In this document: in pieces, positions 1 through 12,285 of the stretch
Numbering within the stretch: the stretch's first letter is position 1
Layout of the letters: every line of letters starts with the position of its first letter
Assembly (NCBI GenBank): GCA_900074885.1
Contig: FJUW01000046.1
Location: 783,645 to 847,644, forward strand
Origin: Rhynchosporium graminicola
Taxonomy: Eukaryota; Ascomycota; Leotiomycetes; Helotiales; Ploettnerulaceae
Direction: 5' to 3'
Length of the DNA stretch: 64,000 bases
The notes under the pieces: generated by a model
What the model saw: the letters and a program-made list of their open reading frames with translations, nothing else
Databases searched by the model: none
What the model was told of the DNA's origin: nothing
Position numbers and translations under genes: made by a program

Positions 1-263
1 AGCACCACGTCGCACGGAGCAGTCAACGCGCAGCAATACCCAGCCGATGATCAACGGGCCTTCATGCTCTGTATCAAGATATTATAAGGTCAGTGCTCAC
101 CGATTCAAAAATTACTGCGTTCTGCCCCAAATTTGGTATTTCTTGACCACAATGTCTGCTGTAACGTTCAATTGGGAGCGTCGACCATCTGAACTTCATT
201 TCTCCTTCCTGCCTTCCACCTGCAGCAATCAATGGCTGATTGGTATGCAGCAGCACCCTCAAA

Positions 264-2288
264 ATGCCCAAAGTTAAGCATGACAACGATATCGAATTGC
301 AATGCACTCTCTGCCCCAAAGACCCAAGGTTCTCCGATATTTCGCACCTTCTGACCCACATCTCCTCCAAGTCACACCTGGCCCACCGATTCAAGCTCGA
401 GATCCGTGCTCAGAGCGAGATTGAGTGCAAGGAAAAGCTTGAAGATTTTGCATTCTGGTACAATGAGAACGGTCTTGATGTCCTGCTCTCAGAACGCATG
501 GCTGCCAAGGACGACAAGAAGGCGAAGAAGGCGAAAGCCTCTAATACTTCAGCGTTTTCCAAAGCTCCCACCGTTGTAAGCTATTGTTGACTCGTATCCC
601 CTAAACCTCCTTCGCTACAGGCTTCTTTTTCACATACTCTCACCACGTTCTCTTTTCGGCATTCACGGCCACACTATTCACTGCTACATCATTCACCCTC
701 TACCATCGTCATTCTCAACTTCAACCTTGTCAAGCTTCTGGTTCTATGCTGATGATGCAATAGCCCAAGAAGGAGAAGAAAGCCAAGCCACGCACCGTCA
801 AAGAAGTTCTAGCTTCGACACCCGTCTTTCGTGCTCCGATTCCTCGTATGCAAGCTTGGCCTACAGAAGGTGAGCAGGAAATAGGAACGAAAGAGTGGGA
901 ACCCAATACAATGTACACCACACCTACGGCAAGACGTCGGATTCCAAACTTCAGTCATCAAGAGACGCCCACTAGCAGCAAGGTTGACCCAAAGTATGTT
1001 GACCTGCAGCTACTGATGTGCTTTACTGACGAGTGTACCAGCCTCACAACCCCGGTGAAGCATCGTGTCGAAGATGCCGACTCCGCACAGGGCAAGAAAC
1101 CAGGCGAATCCTTTTCCGACAGTGCCAAACTCAAGGGTATCGTTTGGCCGGGCATGGACCTGTTCGATTCTGCCACTCCTGAGATGAAGAGAATGCGAAA
1201 CCAGCGCAAGGATCATACCGTCCTGGAGGACATGATCGCTTATTCCCTGGCATCTGAGCCCGCCGAGGTTAGCTTCCATGCCAATGGGGACTTCAGAGGA
1301 TCTCGAGACATCTTTGGACCTCTGTCCGCCGAGAGCAGTCCGGTAAGCTTTTTTTTAAGAATCCTCTCACTTCAGTTCCGTGCCAATTGCTTGCGACACG
1401 GAAGCTGACTCTGTATAGGCCAGATCGGTTCCTTCACCAAAGAAGAAGAAGCCTCGCCAATCAACCAAGGCGCTGTCAAACCTTAGCACAAACGCCCCCC
1501 ACATTCGAGCTCCAAGGGCCAAGAAGGCCATGCAGTCCATGCCTACCCGCAGCAGTCCTCGAAAGAGACAGATAGGATCCATGCAAGCTCCTCCCAGTCA
1601 CACCCTTGGCAGTGCGCCAGTTCTCAATCCATTGGCCAACTTCGATCGACGATATGTTCCAAGCGCAGAGGAGGACGAGGAGTTCCGATTGACTGTTGGA
1701 AACATGTCGAAGAAGCGTGGCTTTACTATATTCCAAGACATCCCCGAAGTCAGCCCAGGCCGCACGGAAACACCATTGGAAGACCACCGGTACGTACTAA
1801 TTGTATTCAAAGGACCAATTTTACTGACCAATCCCGGCCACAGCTTCGATTTCTTCGCTCCTCACGGCTTGTCTTCCTATCCGAGCAATGGAATGAATTC
1901 AACCCTTACACTGGCTTCCCCGACCCCAGTTCCTAGACCAACAACATTCCGAATAAGTGGCAAGGAGAACGGACTGCCCGAAACGCTAAATTACCATCAC
2001 AACCGACGATCACTTTCCGACTCGCAAGTCTATCCGCCCCATGTATATCATGAAGGAAATTCCAATCCACTCTTCAGTCATAGCTTTGCTAGACCTTACG
2101 GCTTTGGTATGGGCCCAAGCACCTATACTGGCTTCGGTGACAGCAGATCCCCAAACAGTTTTAACTTCAACTTCCTCAACGACTACAACAGACAACCCAA
2201 CCCAATGACCAGCATGGGCCAACAGGAAGGCCATGGCATGGGACAACAAGCTGGCAACAACGCCAGTTTGAACAACTTTGGCATCTAA
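264..2288 (+). CDS. C2H2 zinc-finger protein, function unknown
   Basis: Five exons fit one frame: 264-575, 764-993, 1042-1342, 1419-1789 and 1844-2288, giving 552 residues. The 48-nt and 54-nt introns (994-1041, 1790-1843) contain no stop, so retention would keep the frame; their GT/AG ends and branch-like sites (ttactgac in the first) favour splicing. The N-terminus has a U1-like C2H2 finger, C14-x2-C17-x14-H32-x5-H38, which in known families binds RNA or DNA. A lysine-rich tail follows (KKAKKAKA). The rest is low complexity, with basic patches (PKKKKPR, SPRKRQ) that look like nuclear localisation signals and an Asn/Gln/Gly-rich C-terminus. The start is the ATG just upstream of the finger. 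A nuclear nucleic-acid binder is likely, but I cannot assign an orthologue. Confidence 0.8.
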
Positions 2289-2503
2289 ATTATCCAGGTT
2301 TCTAAACAACTCTGGTAACACATATGGGAGGACATACCTAGGAGTTTGGGATCCGAGTTACGAATTTTCTTTCTGCTTTTGTTCTCAACACATTTCTTCT
2401 GCTTATTGCTTATTTTAGCTTATCACGTCATTATGAGGGATGCGGGTGGGGTATCATGACTGGCTATTGCTTTATTCTGCTCATTTTCGGCCTGTATCAT
2501 ACA

Positions 2504-5500
2504 TTATAGCTCTTCCATACCCACAGTAAGCTCTTCGAGGCGAGGGGCACCTTTAGTAGTAAATACATCACTCATCAACCTTGCCAGACTGCTCATCTTC
2601 TTCTGCTTGACCTCCATCTCCAACTCATGCGACTTCAGCGCAGCCTTATCCAAAACAGCCTGTGGCACATTCGCCAATCTGGCGACATTCAATCCATACG
2701 ATCGATGTGCGACTCCGTCACCAACCTCATACAGGAAAGTAATTTCCTCATCTCGACCAGTCACCTTCTCCACCGCACTAAACTTCATATGCACATTCCT
2801 TAACTCACCCTTCTCAAACCCTCTTGCCACTCCCGCCAAACTCTGATAATGTGTAATAAACAGCGTGAGACACCTGGTCTCCCTAACCACCCAATCCAAA
2901 ACCGCCCCCGCAATAGCCACTCCATCATGTGTACTGGTCCCCCTTCCCAGCTCATCCAAGATCACTAAACTCCTGCTCGTAGCCGATTTCAAGATATGGG
3001 ACGTTTCGGATAACTCGACTTGGAAGGTGGACTGAGAAGTGAATATCGAGTCGTAAGCGCCCATGCGGGTGTAGATACCGTCGAGGAGGGTGAGGGAACA
3101 GGAGGTAGCAGGAACGAAAGATCCGATTTGCGCGAGGAGGGAGATCAGGGCGATGCACCGCACGTAGGAGGATTTACCGCCCATGTTGGGGCCGGTTATT
3201 AAGAGGGCGCGAGTGTGTTGCTCGCTCGGGGAAATTTGGGAGGGGAGAGAGGAGAATGGGTCGGAGGAGGGAGGAGCGGGGGGGGAGGAGGCATTGGAGA
3301 GCTTCGTGTCGTTGGGGATGTAGGTTGATGGGAGGAGTTGTTCGACCATAGGGTGACGGCCGCCGATGATGTTTATTTGCGAAGCGGAGCCAGGGGAGGA
3401 GGGGAGGAAAGTCGGTTTCGTGTAACCTGGAAATGAAGCGACAATCGCGAGGGAGAGGAGACAGTCTAGTGTACTGAGTGCTGAGATTGCGTCGCGGAGC
3501 GGACCATAATGGCTGGCTATTGAAGAGAGGAGAGTCTGGAATGCTGTGTCGCATGCTGCGGATAAAGATTCCTTGTGTTGATCTCTCTCGCGTATCATGC
3601 GGATTACTTCAGGTGTGTGAAATCGCGAAGCTTTTTTCGTTCCGGAGATCTTGGACCATGATGCCGGTACACGTTTAAGATCTTGATTAGGTACTTCGAT
3701 GAGATACTCGATACCAGCTACGGTCGTGTAGGTAATCTTTTTGTGGGCGTGCAGTGTGTCGGTTGCCACTTCGCGATGGGAATCGAGTTCTTGCTCGACA
3801 GCTGCGATGCCGAGTTTGTGGTCTGTGATAGACTCGGTTTCGTGATCTTCGTGGAAGAAAGCGTATTTGTCATCTGAGCGTGCTGCTTCGGCGACGATTT
3901 GATCGAGGAAGGAGATTATGGTTGAGGAGATGCTGGGGAGGCTGGAGATGGCGGTGTTGATGAGCTTGGATTGGAAGGGGGCGTCGGAGACGCTTCGGAC
4001 GTAGGCGTATTCGATTGAGATCTTCTGTAGAGTTTGTAAAGCCATGAGCAGTTCCGGCCGGGTGCATTTTCCGTAGTAGATACGGATCAAACTCCTCTCG
4101 AGATCGATCTTGATGTTTCGGAGGAGGGCATGTAGTTTGTCGACCTTGGGTGTTTGGTAACCTTCTTTCAGCTCCTCTACTGATGAGACTCGGTCCTCGA
4201 GTTGTGCCTTGTCTAACAAGGGCCTTCCAACCCACTTTCGAAGGAGACGTTGCCCGAATCGAGTTTGCGTCTTGTCCAAGGTCCAAAATAAACTTCCTGC
4301 CGCTGTATGGTCTGTTTGGTTTTGGTAGACTTCGAGACTCGTCAATGTGTTACCATTTAAAAGCATATGTGACCGAGTACTAAATGATTGAAAGTACTTT
4401 GTCAGATCAAAGACGTGCTCCAGTCCATACTCTGTCAAGTGGGTGATCATTGCCGATAAGCAGACGGTGACCTCCTCTGGAAGTGTCAATACTTTGTCCA
4501 GGAGACTTTGTTCCCGCTCCTTCTCTGTCTCATTCTCCTGGGCTTTGAGCTTGTCGGCGTAAAATTGGGTGACGTGCGAATGAGACTCGGCAGCCATAGT
4601 CTTTCCCCTTGCTACTCTTTCGACTCGAATTCTATCGCCAAATGCATTTGTACTACTTCCCGAAAGGTGCTTCACTAGCTTGTCGGTGGCTTTCGTGAGG
4701 TCGCCAACTATGAAGAATTCGCAAGGAGCAAGATGAAGTAATCTGGTTTCGAGCTCATTGCGCATAAATCCGTCTTCGAAAGTATCGTATACGATATCTC
4801 CTGTCGATGGTTGTACAGCAAGTATGCCAACTTCGACTTTCTCATCAGTGCCCCAGCCTTTGGCCTTGGACTCGGTGACACAAAGCAGGTATCCTGTCGA
4901 TGGCGCTCCTTCGCTCGGCTGTTCTAGACTATCGATATCATCTACGTATGTGCCTTTGGTGTAGACATTGGTGAGCTTCCGTATAAATGGTGCATTTCTG
5001 TTATCCCCTGCCTTTTTCAGAGCCGCAGTCTCAATCTGTCTTACAACGCCTACTTTCAAGCCGGCAGACACTAATCGTTTGGCATGTACAGGTAATCTAT
5101 GTACAGGTATGCTAGCGGATGCAAATCGGTCGTAATGGGCTTCAGATGGATCTGCACGATAGTTCAGCGTCTGAATATGCACTCATCAAGGTACACTTAC
5201 GCTCATCGAATCTGAACTTCCCAGGAATGCAGACAATGCTTAACTCCTTGGCCGCTATTCTTGCATCCTCCCCAAAGAACTTGAATTTATATCCAACTTC
5301 CACAATCAAGAGCGTGTCCATGTTTTTCCGCTTGATATCAAGTACCTGCAACTCCAGAGGTGTGAGTTTCCCGGTTTTTGCGCCTTTCCTCTTCGCTTTC
5401 GGAGCAGGTGCCTCTTCCTCTTCATCACCATCTTCATCACCGTCACCCTCGGTCGGAGCTGGTAGAGCATCGTCAAATCGTCTTCCAATCCGTATGCCTC

Positions 5501-6026
5501 CGATTCTCTTCACCCACTGCCTGTGTAGTTCCTCCTTGCGCGCTTTGTCTTCAGCGCTGATCTCCTCTACTTCCTCTGCAAGTATAGGCTGGGAACTTGA
5601 AGCAACTTGGCTGGATCCTGTATAAACATATTTCTCTGTTCGCGGAGATATGATAGGTTTGGTTAGTACCGACTTCGATTTCTCCGACGCTGGGAAGATT
5701 GTGCTGCTTCCTTCATTCTCCTCGCCCTTCTTCCTCTTAGCAGGCGGTTCGATCGCGTGATTGATTCCATTGGAACCTTTCGAAACGTCCGCTAAAGGTC
5801 TCTTCAACGGAGGACTCTTCTGCGCCACAAACAGACTCTCAGCTTCATCCTCCTCTGATTGCGCATCGTAGAGATTCGTTTCCTTTGCGGTATGTGGTGG
5901 CGGATTCGGCAGTGGTAAGCTCGCAACTGGCTGGGAGCTTGTTGGTGGTTTTCTTGTAAAGAAGCTAGATATTGCCGTCTGCTTGCTCTGCGAAGAAGCA
6001 GGCGTTGAAGAGGGCTGCTTGACCAT
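2504..6026 (-). CDS. MSH3: DNA mismatch repair protein MSH3
   Basis: Two exons on the minus strand: 6026-5201 and 5151-2504, with a 49-nt intron (5152-5200), give 1157 residues, the usual size for fungal MSH3. The protein is the MutSbeta partner of MSH2 and recognises insertion/deletion loops in the nucleus. A PIP-box (Q16-T-A-I-S-S-F-F23) for PCNA lies near the N-terminus. A long charged linker follows, then the MutS mismatch-binding domain, which begins near the end of exon 1 ([18 protein letters not shown]). The intron falls inside this domain, and joining the exons gives the family sequence [19 protein letters not shown]. The ABC-ATPase has Walker [10 protein letters not shown] (about residue 929), Walker [13 protein letters not shown] (about 1005), and the H-loop FITHYQSL. 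All motifs look intact. It is convergent with the zinc-finger gene at 264-2288. Confidence 0.97.
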
Positions 6027-6516
6027 TGCGAACGCTGACCAATTTCTAATTCAACGTCAAGCCATCGTCTTGGAGACGCGACTGGTTGACGCGTAGAGTG
6101 CTGAATTAGTCATCATCAGGGATGAAACGTGACCTTGATTTACTAAGCGGAGTTGTACATCATCCAGATTGCTCTAGACATCGAATCTGGCAACCCAATA
6201 CCGCACGGTCTGTCATTGAAATTGAGGTCAGACCTAAGTCTTTACCACTTTGAAGGTAATAGTCCCAATAACCCTTACATGCAGTCCTTCCTGTTGCTTC
6301 AGCCACTTCACGTTGGGATCTCTGCTATGAAGACACATCATGGCACATCTCACCACATCACATCACATCACATCACAACACATCGCATGACATTGGCTGT
6401 ACAGGAAATCTACCTACCTAAGTGATGCCCGAATTGATGGAACTATGGCTGCACTGAAGGACTGCGGCTCACCTCAACATTTGCCGTAGTTTCTATTCAC
6501 TCACCCAGACATCTAG

Positions 6517-6595
<79 letters not shown>

Positions 6596-6931
6596 TCTTT
6601 CTCTTTCACTCTCTCCTTTTCTTTCACTCTCTCTGTCTTCCTGCCTGATATATTATCCGCACCTATCCTCTCTTGTTTCGATCACTTCGCAAATTCTTAC
6701 ACATATGCTTGCTGCGCAATTCAGTGCCACAGCTGTCTTCTGTCCTGTTGCTACCGTGCTGCTCACAAGAGAAGCTCACACAAGCCCATTCTTCTCAAAT
6801 TGTGGTCCTCCAAATCCAGTTATGTACCCTCTGTAAATCTGCTTATCATCTTTCTCCGTCAAATCCTCGTTTCCTTCAAACCTAACTCCTAATTTCGCCT
6901 GACGGAATCTTTTGCAGCAGGCAGGCCAGTC
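6027..6931. other. Intergenic region between MSH3 and a hydrolase gene
   Basis: No gene is supported here. It serves as the promoter side of both flanking, divergently arranged genes. It holds a CACAT-type short repeat around 6345-6385 and a pyrimidine microsatellite listed separately. Confidence 0.6.
6516..6606. repeat. CT-rich microsatellite, 12-nt period
   Basis: The unit ctctctctcttt is repeated about seven times almost perfectly, then fades into further CT-rich sequence to about 6640. It lies about 300 bp upstream of the hydrolase start and could act as a pyrimidine-rich promoter element or be a neutral simple repeat. Confidence 0.9.
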
Positions 6932-8536
6932 ATGATGGCGGATCTTGCTAGTCGTCTCGATGATTTGCGTCCCACCGTTTTGAAGCTGATGGCCATCGGG
7001 GGAACGCCCGGAGTGTCACTCGGTTTAATGGTGAAGGGAAAGCAGGTGTACCAGGCCAATTACGGCTACCGCGATGCCTCGAAGAAGCTGCCTATCAATG
7101 AGGATACAACCAACCCGGTTTGCTCCATGACCAAAGCCGTCACCTCAGCTGCGATGGGCATTCTGGTGGAGGAGAACAAAGTCCAGTGGGATACGCTTGT
7201 GAAGGATGCTCTTCCCGGATTCCATATCAGCGACGACATCCTACAAAATCAGATGACCATTACAGATCTTCTGTGTCACCGCGCAGGTCTCTCATGGGCC
7301 GACAAACTCATTATTGGGACTGAAAATAACGTGCTCGTAAGCGGAGACGACGCGATGAAATTTTTCAACAGCCAGACTCGCTTGATGCCGTTCCGAGGAG
7401 CATTCGCTTACAACAACATGGGCTACGAAATTGCCGGCAAAGTCATAGAGGCGCTCAGTGGCGAGTCTTACGTTGATTTCGTCGAGAGCCGCATCTTCGA
7501 TCCATTAGGGATGAATTGAACTTTCCTACTCACACCACCCTCCGATCTAGACAACGTCGGCGCATGCTACAACACCCTTGATGAAGGGATTTATGCACAA
7601 ATTCCTTGCGTCAAGCTTGGTGACAATGGCTTCGGATCTGCACATGCTGGGATGCGAAGGTGTGTGAACGATCTCATGAAGTTATACAACGCTTTCATCT
7701 CGAGCTTCAACGATCAGTTCGCTACTGGCAAATCTGCCACAAAAGGTTCCCCGCTCAAACAAGTCAAAGAATTGATGTCTGCCAAGATTCCAATGGGGCA
7801 GCCAACAAAGAACGAGGTCTCCTACGGTCTCGGATGGGCCAGAATCCAGCTTCCAGGAGCGATGGGCCAAATCGGAATCAACCCTGACTTGTTGCCAGAG
7901 GGTATGCCTATTGTTGGCAAAGAAGTCTCATCTCAACTGTTGATCTTCCACCAAGGAAGCTTACCTGGTGCTCTCTCTATTGTAATACTTCTTCCAGAGT
8001 CTCAAAGTGCCATCTTTGTGACGACAAATTCCCTGGCTTTGAATGACGTACCGGATTGGATTGGGCAACTCTTCCTTGAAGCACTTCTCGAGGTTCCTTC
8101 TGCAGCACGAAATGATTACATCAAAGCAGCCGAAAAAACCCGGGCAGAGAATTTGAAGTGGTATCCAAATCTCATTCAAGAGCTCAAACAGGCACAAGAA
8201 AATGGCACTTCTCCGAGGAACTTCGAAGACTATGCTGGGACTTACTGGGACAAATACGGCATCTTCAAAATAATTGTCACTGTACAGGAAGGTAAGCTCT
8301 ATTGGAAGCTCCAGGGTTTGGAATCGGAGAAGTTCGAGCTCAGCCACTACCAAAATGATTCATTCACCTGGCTTGCAACAAGGAATGAATTATCGCGCCG
8401 TGGTAGGTGGGTTGGTGGTGATCAGGGACCTGATTTCTGGAAGGTGGAGTTCAAGACTGCTTCCGAAGGAAAGATAAGTCACTTGTCCTGGTCTCATGAT
8501 AATGGAGTACTGGCGAATGTGTACATCAAGTCGTGA
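6932..8536 (+). pseudogene. Beta-lactamase-family serine hydrolase with an in-frame TGA
   Basis: One continuous frame of 535 codons is interrupted only by TGA at 7517-7519, directly after DPLGMN. The frame continues with strongly family-like sequence (PPSDLDNVGACYN). The class C beta-lactamase/transpeptidase motifs are all present: nucleophile S65-M-T-K68, Y160-N-N162, and H-Q-G (FHQGSLPG) after the stop. The C-terminal part resembles the extra domain found in many fungal members. No GT..AG pair would splice the stop out. The codon expected in this motif is CGA (Arg), so one C-to-T transition explains it. Without readthrough the product is 195 residues and lacks the third motif. Fungal relatives are esterase- or peptidase-like cytosolic hydrolases. 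No signal peptide is visible. A stop polymorphism or a sequence error are alternatives to gene loss. Confidence 0.8.
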
Positions 8537-10029
8537 CTAAAAGGATGGATGGTAAGAGCTCCAGTTTTTGCCATGATTTGAGCATCGCGGACTGTGGCTT
8601 TCGATCTGCCTATGGAAATACATGAATGGCTGAATCCACTCCACGTCATATAGCTAAAAACCTTTCCAAACCAGATCATTGACATGAATACCGAATGAAC
8701 TCCCCATTTACTACCGCGGACTAGCCCAGAAGACTGACTGAAGAATGGCTTAAATGTGTATGTGAATATGTCATGCCAAGATCCGGTACGTTTCGCTTAA
8801 ATTCATTCAAAATACGATCATCTTGAATTCCTCTACGAATCCGGCTAAAATCGGCGAATTCTCCACTTGCCTTGGTAAAGGCTCTTGTATGAATTAAAAC
8901 AATCAAGAATCAGGAGTCTGCTATACGTGAGTCCTTTCAATGAGCATTAAATTCTTGTCATTTGATGCTTATCATTATTTCATTGATATTGATGAATGGA
9001 AAGATGTGTTCGTAAGGTGTATAGGCGTGAAGGCACGGGTGTCCGGAATTTTATGTCTCAGTTCTGTACTTTCCAAAGCTCAAAACCTGTTGCTAGGTTG
9101 CCTATAGTCGCTCGACACAAGTTGTCTCCAGATTCTTCGCACGATAGTCTCGAAGTTTTGGAAATTACTAAGAGGTTACATTAAGAGAACCTAAGTCCGA
9201 TTCCATTCTAGCCAAATACACTAGAGTGGCCGGATGCTCACTAGCAACCGCAGCTGGGCCGCAATGGTGCCCGTTTTGCCGTTGTCAAGATAGGTCGAAA
9301 GCACAGACATGGTTCGCGAAGTTTCAGACAGTGCCCAGAGTGCGTAGAATTAGTATAGTAAACATCCTTCAAACACGGGCTTGGGAATGTGTGTTCGCAA
9401 CGTTCTTCCCCTTTGGGAATATTTGGCGACAAGCGTCGACGACATGTCAAAGCGGGATTTGATCTCGAGAGTGGCGACTTCTGTGTTCTTGTGGCCATCT
9501 TCGATTACTTGCTTTTTGTGAGGCTTCCTGAAACAAAATGGTTTGTTGTATGGTAGACTGCTTGAAAGTTGCATCATTTTTATTTTCAATTTCGACCAAT
9601 TCGAAATGAGTTTCTCCTCCTCATTATCGAGAGGCTCCTCCGTATGTGCACACATTGCTCTAATACCTGGATTGTGCCTGTGTGGCAGTGCTGTTTAGCA
9701 GCTTGTTTTTCCTAGCCACACAAGTGCTTAAATAGTCTTTGGCTTGAAGCCTCAGTTGACTACGACGGATACTTTCTGAGAACAACCCACACATAGTCAC
9801 ACCAGAGCGACGTGCTAGTGTTGAGTTGCAAGAGTGTTTCAGACTGTAGACCTCAATCCAAGTTTCCCTCGGCAGCTTGACGACGAGACTATCTAACATC
9901 TTCCCGCTGCCAGGTTGTCTCCTGTCAGTGCACACAGCAGAACCCAGGTAACCTTCATCAATTACTTCATATCTAGAATGTTACTCCTCAAATTCTCATG
10001 CCTTCCTTGGGCCGTGAAATGCCTGCACC
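8537..10029. other. Intergenic region, no supported gene
   Basis: Only short, uninformative open frames occur here, none with a domain or plausible splice structure. The longest, on the minus strand at 9660-9935, resembles no family I know. The right end should hold the promoter of the receptor gene at 10030. Confidence 0.5.
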
Positions 10030-12171
10030 ATGAGAACCTCGATACTGCTTTTTACCCTGCAACTCATTACTGGTGTCCTTGCACAACAATCCCCAACTTT
10101 CGGAGAATATTTGACGAGGTTTCCAGCCTGTGCAGTAAGATCTCTATCTCTCTTGTCGATCTGGCTGACACCCCCAAGACCGAATGCGCTGTCCCTGTAA
10201 TCGACCATTTGGGGAACCGCAATGGATCCACTGCGGAAATCAGTACAGCTTTATGCATTGATGTTACTTCAATGAGAAGGATCTCGGGTTGTGTTCAGAT
10301 AAATTGTAGCCATGCAGACGCCACTGGTTTGTGAATCCGAATCACTTTGAAGATGAGAACTAACCGGAGCTTCCAGCCGCGTGGCCGTTTCAACGGGAAC
10401 TATGCAGTGGCTATCCAGTTCCTACCCAGGCAGCCTATATCCGAAATCTCACCATGATTATGGCGGCTATCGCATCAATATTTGTTGTGCTGCGACTGTA
10501 CTCGAGAACTATAATTGTGAGGAGCTTTGGGTGGGATGACTGGAACGTTGTTGTTGCCGCAGGCAAGTACAATTTCTCAATCGTTCATAGCGCGCTATGC
10601 TGACTATTGAATTTGCAGTTTTCATGGTCATGATAGCAGGCTTGATGATATGGGGTAAGCTTGATGACCTCAGATGAGATAAATCTGCCTTACTGACAAC
10701 GGCGAAGATTCAACGATTGGATTAGGACTTCATGCTTGGGATGTTGAAAGTCCCAACAAGCTCATCGCAATAGCCAAAGTCAGTTTTAACCCTTCGATCG
10801 TATGCTTCCATATCACTGAACTTACCGCCTAGCTCTTCTTCGTTATGAGGATATATTACATCATCGTACAAGTCCTCCTGAAAGTCTCCATCCTTCTATT
10901 TTACATCCGGGTTTTTCCGGTCCGATGGCTCGAATCCACGACCTGGATCATGATAGCCTTCATAATCCTCCATGGTATTGCCTTCAACTTTGCAATTATT
11001 TTCCAGTGCACACCCGTAAAAAAGCTTTGGAACCCTCGCGTTCGAGGCCATTGCCTTGAGCTCGATGCCATCATGTTCCCAGGAGCAATCTTCTCGATTG
11101 TTGAAGATCTCGCAATCCTAATTCTACCTATTCCTTGTTTGAGTAAATTGAATGTTGGGCGCGGCAAGAAGATCAGTTTGATCTCCATGTTTAGCGTTGG
11201 GGTCATGTAGGTCATCCAACCAAGACATAGCTCTGGAGTTTGCTGACCTGTAGCAGTGCCTGTGCGATCAGTATCATTCGCGTCAAACCCGTTCTTGACT
11301 ACCGCGATACTCTCGATCAGTCTTGTAAGTTTCCTCTCTTACCTGTCGTATCAGCTTAATAGGATGTCAAAGCTGACTGGTCTTGTTCCTAGGGGACACG
11401 ATACAACTGCTCGCCTGGTCCGAAGCCGAGCTCGCCGTCGCTACGATCTGCGTCTGCCTTCCATCGCTCAAACCAATCCTCAATTACCACATCCCTCATT
11501 ACTTCAGCTCTAGCTCCAGCGCTGGTGTTATATCTGGTAGCCCCTCAGTCAAGCCACCCTCAAGCGGACATGGAGATGTCACCAACAGCGCTGGAAGCGA
11601 GAATAAGCGAAATTTGCTCAGCAGTCACTCGACGTCCAAATCTTTCGGCGCATCTCGAAATAACAGCGAACAAACGAGCGATGTTGGCGAGTTTGCGAGC
11701 GAAAATACTCCCATTTCAGATAACATCATGATGAAGACCGAGACACGGGGCTGGTCGGAGAAAGACGATGACCTGGAACGAGGCTCATCAATGCCCAACA
11801 TGGGCCATCATATTTCGCAGAGACCTCCACAGGTGGTGGAAAGAGAAGTTACAATAAAGGTCCCAATTGATTCCAATGGTGATCCTCAGATGGACAAGGT
11901 CCAGCGAATAGGGCGCCTAAGCCAAGTGACCCGTAATTTCAGCATGCCACGAAGCACAATCGCAAGCAGAGCGAACGAAAAGCATTTCCATCCCACTAAA
12001 AACCCAGATGAGGAGGACTATGACAGTAGATGTGAGAGGAGCTTGAGCTGGTCAGGGCTAACAGACCAGATTTGGAGGCTGAGCTCGAAAAGGGTCAGCA
12101 GGTTTAGGATTAGCGCTTTTGAGGGAGGATCTCCGGAATCGAGTTTAGCAGAGGCGCAGGATAAAGTATGA
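10030..12171 (+). CDS. PTH11-like seven-transmembrane receptor with CFEM-like N-terminus
   Basis: Eight exons share one frame: 10030-10134, 10179-10326, 10377-10562, 10619-10654, 10708-10778, 10833-11206, 11257-11324 and 11393-12171, giving 588 residues. A signal peptide (LLFTLQLITGVLA) is followed by a CFEM-like segment, then a rhodopsin-fold membrane domain with family landmarks FGWDDW, GLGLHAWDV, LLKVSILLFYIRVFP, FQCTPVKKLW and SEAELAVATICVCLPSLKP. A long Ser/charged cytoplasmic tail follows. PTH11-type receptors sense surface or chemical cues at the plasma membrane, upstream of G-protein and cAMP signalling. The CFEM part keeps five cysteines (C34, C38, C61, C73, C78) where eight are usual. 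The third intron starts with GC (AG|GCAAGT). The receptor fold is certain; the first two exons are the least certain part of the model. Confidence 0.88.
10563..10618 (+). other. GC-AG intron inside the receptor gene
   Basis: The exon ends in GCCGCAG, followed by GCAAGT, and the intron ends at ATTTGCAG. This is the extended consensus for GC-AG introns. Removing these 56 nt joins WDDWNVVVAA to VFMVMIAGLM in frame, as the membrane domain requires. No GT donor nearby keeps the frame. Confidence 0.75.
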
Positions 12172-12285
12172 TACCCGGTCTTGAAGGATGTTATCAGGAA
12201 TTTGTTTTGGACACTATCACGAGAGTCATAATTTATGAGCAAAGTAATGTTTAAGTGGAATATCATTCAAAAAACAAGTGTACCA

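Noticed and set aside
7500..7540. Programmed readthrough of TGA in the hydrolase
   Set aside because: The TGA is followed by ACT rather than CTA, and the extended C-terminus has no peroxisomal signal; a nonsense mutation is simpler.
9660..9935. 91-codon minus-strand frame
   Set aside because: No family resemblance, no signal peptide, and no neighbouring exons; length is within chance expectation.
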